This document shows positions 50,250 through 57,891 of a stretch of 64,000 nt of DNA, piece after piece. Position 1 is the stretch's first letter. Each line of letters opens with the position of its first letter. Origin of the DNA: JADKAV01 sp037046735 (GTDB taxonomy: Bacteria > Actinomycetota > Actinomycetes > S36-B12 > UBA10799); assembly GCA_037046735.1 (NCBI GenBank), contig JBAOHC010000027.1, forward strand, positions 868,001 through 932,000, read 5' to 3'. The position numbers were made by a program, and so were the translations under genes. The notes below the pieces were generated by a model. That model saw only the letters and a program-made list of their open reading frames with translations, made no database searches and was not told the DNA's origin.

Positions 50250-51552
50250 CTACCCGAACTGGGCACCATCGGTCAGCCACTGGCCCAGCAGGGCCGCCCC
50301 GAACCCGGTGCCGCCGAAGGCGCGCACGCCCTGCCGACGCCGTGGAACGCGCCGGCCCAGCGATATCCAGGTGCGCCCAGGGAACGTCTCCGGCGAACCG
50401 CTGCAGGTAGAGCGCCGCGGTGATGGAACCCGCACCGACACTGGCGTCGCTGACATGACTCTGGTCCGCGATGTCCGAGCGCAGGGAAGTGCGGTAGCCC
50501 TGCTCCAGGGGCATCGGCCACAGCCGCTCGCCCACCTCGTCCCCCGCCGCCCGCAACGCGGCGCCCAGCGGTGCCGACGGGCTGTACAACGCGCCCATTT
50601 CCCGCGACAGTGCGACCGTCGCAGCGCCGGTGAGCGTCGCCAGGTCGACCATGACGTCGGGCTGCAGGCGCAGCCGCGCGTAGGCCAGCAGATCGGCCAG
50701 CACCAACCGGCCCTCGGCGTCGGTGTTGCGCACCTCGGAGGTGGATCCGTCCACATGCGTGATGACGTCCCCGGGGCGGTAGGAGTCAGCGCCGAGACAG
50801 TTCTCGGCCAGCCCCAGCAGGACGGTCACGTCCATATCTGCGGGGATCAGGGGGACCGCGCTGAGCACAGCCGCGGCTCCGGCCATGTCCGTCTTCATCA
50901 GCACCATCGATTCGCGTGGCTTCAGCGAGAGCCCCCCGGAGTCGAAGGTGATTCCCTTGCCGATCAGGGCGACCCGTGGCCCGCGGCCGGGTTTGCGCAG
51001 AACGACCACGCGCGGTGGGCTCGCCGAGGCCGCCCCCACCGCCAAGACGCCGCCGAAACCCTCGGTGCGAAGGCGGCGCACATCGAGGACCTCGATCTGG
51101 GCACCAGCCGCTTTGGCGACCCGGCGTGCCTGCCGAACCATCCAGGCGGGGTTCTTGGTGTTCGACGGGGTGTTCACCAGATCCCGGGCGGCCAAGGTTG
51201 CGTCGACAGCAGGCAGATCGATGTCGACGGGAACCAGCAGCGTCTTGTCGGCGGCGGTACGGGGGTATCGATATCCGGCCAGCCGCCAGCCCTTCGCGAA
51301 GGCGCGCAACTGCTCGTCGGTGGGCGGGGTCCGGAAGCCCAAGGTGCCCGCAGGCACTGTCCGAACGGCGTCGGCGCCCAGCCGCACCCAGTCGTCGGTG
51401 GTGGCAGCCACCAGTGCCCATCGCCGGGCACCATCGGGGATCAGCCGCAGGTCCGTCCCGCTCGGTGTCAGGGCGGGGGGCAGGACCACCTCATCGAGGC
51501 CGAGTATCAGCACCTGCCCATCGGGAGCGGTGTTTGACCGCTTGATCTGCAC
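50250..51552 (-). CDS. pepA: Leucyl aminopeptidase, M17 family (single-base frameshift)
   Basis: Cytosolic two-zinc aminopeptidase. ARDLVNTPSN, KGITFDSGGLSLK (Lys and Asp ligands), MKTDMAGAAAV, NTDAEGRLVLAD (catalytic region) and WAHLDIAGPA are all present. At a GGG run (plus-strand CCC 50329-50331) the printed frame shifts and would end at 50194 with unrelated sequence. Removing one G restores GVRAFGGTGFGAALLGQW and a stop at 50250, about 433 residues, the standard family end. GTG 51552 follows TACGGT by 6 nt. Confidence 0.9.
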
Positions 51553-51558
51553 CACTTC

Positions 51559-51564
51559 ACCGTA
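51559..51564 (-). promoter_or_regulatory. -10 box, leaderless aminopeptidase start
   Basis: TACGGT on the minus strand, 6 nt, then GTG at 51552; lies just after the DUF3117 terminator. Confidence 0.5.
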
Positions 51565-51575
51565 GTGCCAACATA

Positions 51576-51610
51576 CGAAAGCGGGCTCCGATGACCTCAT
51601 CGGAACCCGC
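51576..51610 (-). terminator. Rho-independent terminator of DUF3117 gene
   Basis: On the minus strand GCGGG-TTCCGATGA-GG-TCATCGGAG-CCCGC forms an almost perfect 14-bp stem with a 2-4 nt loop, followed by TTTCGTATGTT. Confidence 0.85.
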
Positions 51611-51629
51611 CGCGGATAGAAGGAGGTGG

Positions 51630-51794
51630 CTACTCGACAGCTTGCAGTAATCCACCGAGCTCAAGCGCCTCGGCCTTGGAGATCTCCACGACGAGCCTGC
51701 CGCCACCTTCCAATGGGACTCGCATGACGTACCCGCGTCCCTCTTTGGTGACCTCCATTGGGCCATCACCCGTTCGAGGCTTCATGGCCGCCAT
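51630..51794 (-). CDS. DUF3117 small protein
   Basis: 54 residues: MAAMKPRTGDGPMEVTKEGRG..., then MRVPLEGGGRLVVEIS and AEALELGGLLQAVE. This is one of the most conserved actinobacterial mini-proteins; function unknown. GGAAGGGG ribosome-binding site upstream of the ATG at 51794. A strong terminator follows, so it is an independent unit, likely highly expressed. Confidence 0.92.
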   Translation of the reverse strand: MAAMKPRTGDGPMEVTKEGRGYVMRVPLEGGGRLVVEISKAEALELGGLLQAVE

Positions 51795-51842
51795 ATCGGA
51801 CCCCTTCCGTCGACTGCATGTGTCAAGACCAACCACATCATT

Positions 51843-52325
51843 CTAGCCCGCAGGCGACGTGTTCTGGACACCTGATGGAGTACGCGCGGCGGCGAATCGG
51901 GCGAAGCGGCGCAACGACAGCGCCACGCCCGCCGCCAGCAGGGGTTTCACGATGGGCCAGCCCATCCGTCCGAGCCGACCCAGCGGCAGGTCGATCTCCT
52001 CGCGCCAGACGAACCGACTGCCGGCACCGAGGCGCTCCACACGGAAGATGCCGATCCCCCTGACAACGGTGCCGTCGTGATCCACCTCGACGACGTGCGG
52101 CGCGTCCCAACGGGTGATTGTCATCGGATCCCAGAAGCCGAGCGGCCCGATCCCGGTGAATGCGGCAAATGTGCCACCGACTCCCCTGCCCTCCTGCTCA
52201 CGGCCTTCGACCGCGGTCCCCAGCATCCACTCGTGTTGGGCATCCCAGTCCGTCATCGCGTCGAAGACCGTCTGCGGGTCCGCGGGCACGTCAACTGTCA
52301 GTTGCAGCGTCTTGCGGGCGACCAT
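51843..52325 (-). CDS. SRPBCC (START/Bet v1-like) family protein
   Basis: 160 residues. LQLTVDVPADPQTVFDAMTDWDAQHEWM is the typical SRPBCC opening; VGGTFAAFTGIGPLGFWDPMTITRW and FRVERLGAGSRFVWREE match the beta-sheet core, and the end is a long helix. Binds a hydrophobic ligand; specific role unknown. Its ATG lies 35 bp inside the preceding DivIVA-like gene, so translation is probably coupled. Confidence 0.85.
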   Translation of the reverse strand: MVARKTLQLTVDVPADPQTVFDAMTDWDAQHEWMLGTAVEGREQEGRGVGGTFAAFTGIGPLGFWDPMTITRWDAPHVVEVDHDGTVVRGIGIFRVERLGAGSRFVWREEIDLPLGRLGRMGWPIVKPLLAAGVALSLRRFARFAAARTPSGVQNTSPAG

Positions 52326-52602
52326 CGGTGACTCCTGTCGAAGTGGGTGTGGAGGCGGCTTGCTCCAACTCGGCGATCCGGTGGCGCAGCACCGTCAAGG
52401 CGGCGTCCACCTCATCCATTCGATACCCGCGCAGCGCGACCGGCAAGCGCAACGAGTCGATGTCGGCAAGAGTCGGGCGCTCGGGCAGGCCCGGCGACCG
52501 TGGCGGCGCCGTCGGCTGTGGTACTGCGGGCAGTCTGCCCGCCAGCAGCAGGGCCAGCGCCACCACCAGGATGATGGCGACAACAGCAAAAACCCAAGTC
52601 AT
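52291..52602 (-). CDS. DivIVA-like small membrane protein
   Basis: 103 residues. One N-terminal membrane helix (FAVVAIILVVALALLLAG), Pro-rich linker, then LRLPVALRGYRMDEVDAALTVLRHRIAELEQ, the GYxxxxVD DivIVA-type lipid-binding and coiled-coil motif. Rv1209-like by position (next to folP2). Likely linked to polar growth or division machinery, inferred. ATG 52602 with AAAGGGAA ribosome-binding site. Divergent from folP2. Confidence 0.85.
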   Translation of the reverse strand: MTWVFAVVAIILVVALALLLAGRLPAVPQPTAPPRSPGLPERPTLADIDSLRLPVALRGYRMDEVDAALTVLRHRIAELEQAASTPTSTGVTDGRPQDAATDS

Positions 52603-52651
52603 GTCGCGTTCCCTTTCGCAGAGCGGGCCGTTCTTTGACAGTCTGACATTC

Positions 52652-53512
52652 GTGCTGACTTTCGGCCCCCATGCCTTCGCAGATGACGAGTTGCTGGTGA
52701 TGGCGATCATCAACCGCACACCGGACTCGTTCTATGACCGCGGTGCCACCTACGCCCACGATGCCGCCCTGGAGCGGGTGGAGCAGGTTGTGAGCGAAGG
52801 CGCGCAGATCGTCGACATCGGCGGGGTCAAGGCAGGTCCCGGCCAGGAGGTGGACCCTGCGGAGGAGAAGCGCCGGGTCGTGTCCTTCGTCGCCGAGGTC
52901 GCCTCCCGGCATCCCCAGCTGGTGATCTCAGTGGATACCTGGCGTGCTGACGTGGGCCGGGCAGTCGTCGCTGAGGGCGCCACACTGCTCAACGACGCCT
53001 GGGGTGGGCACGACCAGCAACTGGCGGAAGTTGCCGCGGAGTTCGGAGTGGGCCTGGTCTGCACCCACGCCGGCGGGCTCACCCCCCGCACGCGGCCCCA
53101 CCGCGTCTCCTACCCCGATGTGATGGCTGCTGTGGTCGAGGACGTCGTGGGGCAGGCCCAGCGCGCCCAGGCGCTCGGGGTTCCACCGGGCGGGATCCTC
53201 ATCGACCCGGGCCACGACTTTGGCAAGAACACCCGACACTCCCTGGAGTGCACACGGCGACTACCTCAGATGGTGGCCACCGGCTGGCCGGTCCTGGTGA
53301 GCTTGAGCAACAAGGATTTCGTCGGCGAGACCCTGGACCGACCCGTGGGCGAGCGACTGGAGGGGACACTGGGTGCCACTGCGATCTCAGCCTGGCTGGG
53401 CGCCCGGGTGTACCGCGCGCACGAAGTGCGGCAGACCTTCGATGTGCTGCACATGGTGCAAGCGATCTCCGGCGCCCGGCAGCCAGCCGTCAGCCGGCGC
53501 GGGCTGGCCTGA
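52652..53512 (+). CDS. folP2: Dihydropteroate synthase paralogue FolP2
   Basis: 286 residues, TIM-barrel DHPS family. MAIINRTPDSFYDRGATY replaces the canonical NVTPDSFSDGG; EGAQIVDIGGVKAGPG, VISVDTWRADV, GATLLNDAWGG and GILIDPGHDFGKN are present. The Y/R changes and position match mycobacterial FolP2, which lacks DHPS activity, so its true role is unclear. GTG 52652 is the chosen start; the ATG of VMAIINR is an alternative. Convergent with the LOG gene, 3 bp apart. Confidence 0.88.
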   Translation: MLTFGPHAFADDELLVMAIINRTPDSFYDRGATYAHDAALERVEQVVSEGAQIVDIGGVKAGPGQEVDPAEEKRRVVSFVAEVASRHPQLVISVDTWRADVGRAVVAEGATLLNDAWGGHDQQLAEVAAEFGVGLVCTHAGGLTPRTRPHRVSYPDVMAAVVEDVVGQAQRAQALGVPPGGILIDPGHDFGKNTRHSLECTRRLPQMVATGWPVLVSLSNKDFVGETLDRPVGERLEGTLGATAISAWLGARVYRAHEVRQTFDVLHMVQAISGARQPAVSRRGLA

Positions 53513-53515
53513 GAC

Positions 53516-54274
53516 TCAGCCGCGATCCACCCGCTGCACGATGTCGATGACCTCACCCGGATCGTCGGTGACATAGAGCAACTCGTGATCCGTGGGACCG
53601 ATCTTGGCCTCGGCCGACAGGGTGTTGCGGATCCACTCCACCAGACCGCTCCAGTACGCGCTGCCCACCAGCACGATGGGGAACTTGGTGACCTTCTGGG
53701 TCTGTACCAGCGTGAGCGCCTCGAACAGCTCGTCCATGGTTCCGAAGCCACCGGGAAAGACGACGAAGCCGTGGCTGTACTTGACGAAGCACGTCTTGCG
53801 CGCGAAGAAGTACCGGAAGTTCACCCCGATCTCCACCCACTGGTTGATGCCCTGCTCGAAGGGGAGTTCGATCCCGAGCCCGATGCTGGTCCCCCCGGCC
53901 TCGAAGGCACCGCGGTTGGCCGCCTCCATGATCCCCGGACCACCCCCGGTGATGATGGCGTACCCGACCCGCGCCAGCCCGTCGGCGACCTGGCGGGCGC
54001 AGGCGTACTCATGGTGATCGCGCGAGGTCCGCGCGGAGCCGAAGATACTGATGGCCGGTCCCACGTTGGCCATGGCCCCGAAGCCCTCCACGAATTCCGC
54101 CTGGATGCGAAGCACCCGCCAGGGATCGGTGTGGACCCAGTCACCGGATCCCCGCGAGTCGAGCAGCCGCTGGTCAGTCGTGGAGCCACGGGCGAGTTTG
54201 CCGCGCAACACCGTCGGCCCTCGCTGTCGCTGCGGGCGAGGGGCGGTCTCCCATTGGTCGGATGCAGTGTTCAT
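53516..54274 (-). CDS. LOG family (TIGR00730) nucleotide phosphoribohydrolase-like protein
   Basis: 252 residues. Rossmann-like with ISIFGSAR, the signature TGGGPGIMEAANRGA and PGGFGTMDELFE, the two motifs of LOG cytokinin-activating or nucleotide 5'-monophosphate phosphoribohydrolases. In mycobacteria a homologue makes cytokinins. An N-terminal basic extension (about 60 residues) precedes the core. ATG 54274 follows TAGCGT by 7 nt. Confidence 0.9.
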   Translation of the reverse strand: MNTASDQWETAPRPQRQRGPTVLRGKLARGSTTDQRLLDSRGSGDWVHTDPWRVLRIQAEFVEGFGAMANVGPAISIFGSARTSRDHHEYACARQVADGLARVGYAIITGGGPGIMEAANRGAFEAGGTSIGLGIELPFEQGINQWVEIGVNFRYFFARKTCFVKYSHGFVVFPGGFGTMDELFEALTLVQTQKVTKFPIVLVGSAYWSGLVEWIRNTLSAEAKIGPTDHELLYVTDDPGEVIDIVQRVDRG

Positions 54275-54281
54275 ACTGCCC

Positions 54282-54287
54282 ACGCTA
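54282..54287 (-). promoter_or_regulatory. -10 box, leaderless LOG gene start
   Basis: TAGCGT on the minus strand, 7 nt, then ATG at 54274. The same TAGCGT-N7 layout precedes gltA and the flavin reductase. Confidence 0.5.
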
Positions 54288-54349
54288 GGTGCGTTAGTCC
54301 GTGGCGACTACCCTCCGGCCGGCCTCGCTGCCGACCGTTCACGAGCCGG

Positions 54350-55267
54350 CTACTGACCTGTCGGCGAGGCGACCGGTGTTGGACTCGCTGAGCCGGACGG
54401 GGCCGCGCTGGGCTCGATGGTGCCATCCTCGCCACGGGGCAGGTCGTACTTCTGGGCCGCCTTAGGCGCCAGACCGGCCTCGGCCAGCAACTCCTCGGCC
54501 GTGCCCCGATACACGTTCAGATCCAGCACCTTCGAGCCGGAACCCGCCAGCCTGCCGGAATCCGTGAACTGCCAGACCCGCCACGGGCTCGTCGGCCAAC
54601 CCCTGGGCTGCAGGGGCTCCTGGTCCAGGTAGAGACCCCAGTTCGCATGCCACAGCGGGTACTTGGTGAGCGCCGGATCGGGCAGCAGCCGGCGGTTCAA
54701 ATAGTCCGTGTAGGTGTAGAACCAAGGGGTGCGACCGGTGCGCCGCTCCACCACTCGAAGCCACGCGATGGCCCACCGGGTGAGATCCGAGCGGTTCAGA
54801 CTCGTGGCGTCGGTCTCCAGGTCAAGCGCCAAGGGCAAGTGACCCTTGGGCAGTTGACCCCCGACCCGGGCACTGGCCTTGCGCGCCTGAGCCCTGGCAT
54901 CACGGACAACCCGACCGGAGTTGCTGGTGGGCACGGCGTAGTAGTACGCGCCGACCAGCATTCCCGCCCGTTTGACGGCCGCCTTGTCCCGCGCGTACCA
55001 ATACCCCGCCTCGCTGTGGGCCGAGGAGTAGGAGTCACCTGACTTGATGACGACGAAGCGCACACCCTGGCGCTGCAGCTTCACGAAGTCGGGATGTTTG
55101 CCGTCCACATGCTGCCACCGTGACACGTCGATCCCGCGAATCCCGGACAGACCCTGGTGGTCCCATGACACGGCCTTCGGCTGCCGGCCCATGGAGGGGC
55201 CGATGCCGGCCACTGCCACGCCGACGCACAACCCCGCCGCGCACACCCCCAGAAATGTCTTGTTCAC
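54350..55267 (-). CDS. Secreted GH25 lysozyme (N-acetylmuramidase)
   Basis: 305 residues. Signal peptide (FLGVCAAGLCVGVAVAGIG), then GH25 domain: GIDVSRWQ (catalytic Asp), FVVIKSGDSY, ALDLETD (DxE pair) and a WQFTDSG end strand, followed by a Ser/Pro-rich tail. Cleaves beta-1,4 muramyl links of peptidoglycan. GTG 55267 overlaps the dapE stop (GTGA), so it is cotranslated with the enzyme that makes the diaminopimelate crosslink residue, a noteworthy pairing. ATG/GTG starts further upstream exist but lie within dapE. Confidence 0.9.
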   Translation of the reverse strand: MNKTFLGVCAAGLCVGVAVAGIGPSMGRQPKAVSWDHQGLSGIRGIDVSRWQHVDGKHPDFVKLQRQGVRFVVIKSGDSYSSAHSEAGYWYARDKAAVKRAGMLVGAYYYAVPTSNSGRVVRDARAQARKASARVGGQLPKGHLPLALDLETDATSLNRSDLTRWAIAWLRVVERRTGRTPWFYTYTDYLNRRLLPDPALTKYPLWHANWGLYLDQEPLQPRGWPTSPWRVWQFTDSGRLAGSGSKVLDLNVYRGTAEELLAEAGLAPKAAQKYDLPRGEDGTIEPSAAPSGSASPTPVASPTGQ

Positions 55268-56316
55268 TGCAACCACAACATCATCTCCGATTCGCACTTC
55301 TGCAGATGTTCGATAGGCACAAACTCTGCCTTGGTGTGCGCCAGACTCGGATCACCAGGGCCGAAATTGACCGCTGGCACCCCGAGCGCTGAGAAGCGCG
55401 ACACGTCTGTCCACCCGAATTTCGGACGCGGGGTGGCTGCTGTTGCCGCCAGGAATGCGCGGGCGGCGGGATGCTGCAGACCGGGCAGGGCGCCGGGGGA
55501 ATTGTCGACGATCTCCATCGCATACCCCGGGAACACCTCATGCATGTGGGCCGCGGCCTGCTCGGGCGTGCGGTCCGGGGCGTATCGGTAGTTGACCGTC
55601 ACGACACAGGCATCCGGGATGACATTGGTCGCCACGCCCCCCTCGATCCCGACGGCGTTCAGGCCCTCTCGGTAGGTCAGCCCGTCGATGACCGGGTGGC
55701 GGGGCTGGTAGGCGTTGAGTCGGGTGAGGATGTCTGCCGTGGCGTGAATGGCGTTGTGTCCCAGCCAGCCCCGCGCCGAGTGCGCCCGCTGCCCTTCGGT
55801 GCGGATGTGTGCCCGCAGGGTCCCTTGGCAGCCCGCCTCGACTCCGGCGTCGCTGGGCTCCATGAGCACTGCGAAGTCGGCGACCAAGAGGTCCGGACGT
55901 GCCAGGCTGAGGCTGCGCAGACCGTTGTGGGCATCGTCGATCTCCTCACACTCGTAGAAGACGTAGGTGACGTCCCGGCTGGGTGCGGCGATCTGATAAG
56001 CGCAGCGCAAGGCGACGGCCACGCCGCCCTTCATGTCGTTGGCACCGAGTCCGTAGACCCTGCCATCGGCGATGTGGTGCGGCAGATTGTCCGCCGCCGG
56101 CACCGTGTCCAGATGCCCCCCGATCACCACGCGCTGGTCACGGCCGAGGTCGGTCCGGGCAACCACCGTGTTGCCGAACCGCTGCACAGTGAGGTGCTCG
56201 GCGACCGCGAGCGCCGCCTGCACCTCGTCGGCGATCTGCTGCTCGTGGCGGGATTCGCTGGGAATATCCACCAGGGCAGCGGTCAGGGAAACGACGTCAC
56301 GGGACAGGTCAAGCAT
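55264..56316 (-). CDS. dapE: Succinyl-diaminopimelate desuccinylase
   Basis: 350 residues, M20 metallopeptidase fold. GHLDTVP (zinc His/Asp), ANDMKGG (bridging Asp), YECEE (catalytic Glu and ligand), MEPSDAGVEAGCQG and FGPGDPSLAHTKAEF (last His). Removes succinate from N-succinyl-LL-2,6-diaminopimelate in lysine/meso-DAP synthesis. Leaderless: TACTCT then 6 nt then ATG. Divergent from dapD with a shared palindrome; dapC lies at 59-60 kb. Confidence 0.95.
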   Translation of the reverse strand: MLDLSRDVVSLTAALVDIPSESRHEQQIADEVQAALAVAEHLTVQRFGNTVVARTDLGRDQRVVIGGHLDTVPAADNLPHHIADGRVYGLGANDMKGGVAVALRCAYQIAAPSRDVTYVFYECEEIDDAHNGLRSLSLARPDLLVADFAVLMEPSDAGVEAGCQGTLRAHIRTEGQRAHSARGWLGHNAIHATADILTRLNAYQPRHPVIDGLTYREGLNAVGIEGGVATNVIPDACVVTVNYRYAPDRTPEQAAAHMHEVFPGYAMEIVDNSPGALPGLQHPAARAFLAATAATPRPKFGWTDVSRFSALGVPAVNFGPGDPSLAHTKAEFVPIEHLQKCESEMMLWLQ

Positions 56317-56322
56317 TCAACC

Positions 56323-56328
56323 AGAGTA
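56323..56328 (-). promoter_or_regulatory. -10 box, leaderless dapE start
   Basis: TACTCT on the minus strand, 6 nt, then ATG at 56316. Confidence 0.55.
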
Positions 56329-56342
56329 GTTGGGCGCCCAAC
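56329..56342. promoter_or_regulatory. Perfect palindrome between dapE and dapD
   Basis: GTTGGGCGCCCAAC, adjacent to the dapE -10 box and 27 bp before dapD; candidate shared operator of the divergent diaminopimelate genes. Confidence 0.5.
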
Positions 56343-56369
56343 CGGGCCCCACCTGGCAGGCTAAGAACC

Positions 56370-57293
56370 ATGCTCAACACGTCTGCCGCCAGCGGCATCG
56401 GCCTGGCCACCGTCTCGCGCAACCGGATCCTCGATGTCTGGTTTCCCCGCCCGGCTCTGACCGCCCGGCCGATCGATGTGCCCGATATCGCAACAGCCAT
56501 CGACGGCGACCAGGTGCGCGACGTCCGGGTCGAGACCGTGGTGACCAGCATCGCCGACCTGTCGACCCCACCGGTGGATGTCGCCGATGTGTACCTGCGT
56601 CTGCACCTGCTGTCCCACCGTCTCGTCGCGCCGCGCACGATCAGCCTGGAGGGGGTCTTCGGCCTGCTGCCCAACGTGGCCTGGACCACTGGCGGGCCGG
56701 TTGCCCTTGAGGAACTGGAGTCCACCCGCATCCGTGCCCGTTCCCGCAGCCAGCACGTCACTGTGCTCAGCGTGGACAAGTTCCCACGCATGGTGGACTA
56801 CGTAGTACCCCCCGGGGTGCGGATCGCCGACGCGGATCGGGTACGGCTCGGGGCGCACCTGGCGGCGGGCACGACGGTCATGCATGAGGGGTTCTGCAAT
56901 TTCAACGCCGGGACTCTGGGGGCGTCCATGATCGAGGGCCGGATCTCCGCTGGCGTGGTCGTCGGTGACGGCTCCGATGTCGGGGGTGGCGCGTCGATCA
57001 TGGGCACCCTGTCGGGGGGCGGCAGTGAGGTGATCTCGATCGGCGAGGGCTGCCTGATCGGGGCGAATGCGGGAGTGGGCATCTCACTGGGTGACGGCTG
57101 CATCGTCGAGGCCGGGTGTTATGTGACCGCGGGGTCCAAACTCACCCTGCCTGACGGCTCGGTGACCAAGGCCCGCGAGCTCTCAGGACAGCCTGGCTGG
57201 CTGTTCCGCCGCAACTCGGTCTCAGGTTCATTGGAAGCTGTGCCGCGCAGCGGCTCGTGGGGAGAACTCAACGCGGACCTGCACAAGAACTGA
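56370..57293 (+). CDS. dapD: Tetrahydrodipicolinate N-succinyltransferase
   Basis: 307 residues. Actinobacterial DapD with an N-terminal region and a left-handed beta-helix (hexapeptide repeats from about 170: VRLGAHLAAGTTVM, GASMIEGRISAGVVVGDG, GGGASIMGTLSGGG, GCLIGANAGVGI). Succinylates tetrahydrodipicolinate from succinyl-CoA, one step before DapC. SKLTLPDGS and ARELSG near the end are conserved. No clear ribosome-binding site at the ATG. Divergent from dapE. Confidence 0.95.
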   Translation: MLNTSAASGIGLATVSRNRILDVWFPRPALTARPIDVPDIATAIDGDQVRDVRVETVVTSIADLSTPPVDVADVYLRLHLLSHRLVAPRTISLEGVFGLLPNVAWTTGGPVALEELESTRIRARSRSQHVTVLSVDKFPRMVDYVVPPGVRIADADRVRLGAHLAAGTTVMHEGFCNFNAGTLGASMIEGRISAGVVVGDGSDVGGGASIMGTLSGGGSEVISIGEGCLIGANAGVGISLGDGCIVEAGCYVTAGSKLTLPDGSVTKARELSGQPGWLFRRNSVSGSLEAVPRSGSWGELNADLHKN

Positions 57294-57297
57294 CGGG

Positions 57298-57891
57298 TCA
57301 GACCGAGGCGAAGTGCGCCTTGTACTTGCGGATCATCATCGGTTTGACGAAGAGCCGGACGGGCCGCGGTAACACCGAGAATACCTGCTGATCCTGCGCC
57401 GACCCGCCGTCGGCGATCCAGGGGAACACCAGCATGGCGTTGGGCACCTGCCGGCTGGCCTCGTGGAACGCCTTGAGGTCCTCGCTGGTGAGGTACTTCT
57501 CCAGCAGCCCTTCGGCATCGGCCTCTTCATGGGCGAAATGTGCTGCCACCAGCAGCCGCAGGGCAGCCAGGTGCGTCAGCGTATCTGCGGGCAGCGCCCC
57601 GGACCCGGCGAAGTCGGCGTCGCTGGCCTCCAAGGCCATCTGTAGCTGGTCGTGTTCGCCGGCCATAGCCGCCAACGTGCTCAACTCCCGTTCATCGCTG
57701 GTGCGCTGCTGCACCAACGGCCACAAGTACTCGTCCTCCAGCTCGTGGTGACTGTGCAACTGCTCGGACAGGAACTGGTAATGCTTACGAGCCACCGGCG
57801 CATTCTGCGCTTGCACGTACCCTTCCACGCGGTCGAGCTCACGAAGGACAGCACGGTGCAGCATGCCGTTCATCGCCATGTCGACGCTCAC
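57298..57891 (-). CDS. Hemerythrin-like (HHE) domain protein
   Basis: 197 residues, helical. His-rich motifs MLHRAVLRELDRVE, HHELEDEYLWP, EHDQLQ and HFAHEEADAEGLL form the HHE di-iron set; the C-terminus FPWIADG and RPVRLFVKPMMIRKYKAHF is a conserved extension of actinobacterial members. Probably senses or scavenges oxygen or NO. Its GTG overlaps the gltA stop (GTGA), so it is coupled to citrate synthase. Convergent with dapD, 4 bp apart. Confidence 0.85.
   Translation of the reverse strand: MSVDMAMNGMLHRAVLRELDRVEGYVQAQNAPVARKHYQFLSEQLHSHHELEDEYLWPLVQQRTSDERELSTLAAMAGEHDQLQMALEASDADFAGSGALPADTLTHLAALRLLVAAHFAHEEADAEGLLEKYLTSEDLKAFHEASRQVPNAMLVFPWIADGGSAQDQQVFSVLPRPVRLFVKPMMIRKYKAHFASV

Noticed and set aside
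52635..52640. TTGACA as -35 of folP2
   Set aside because: It is only 11 bp from the GTG start, leaving no room for a -10 box and transcription start.
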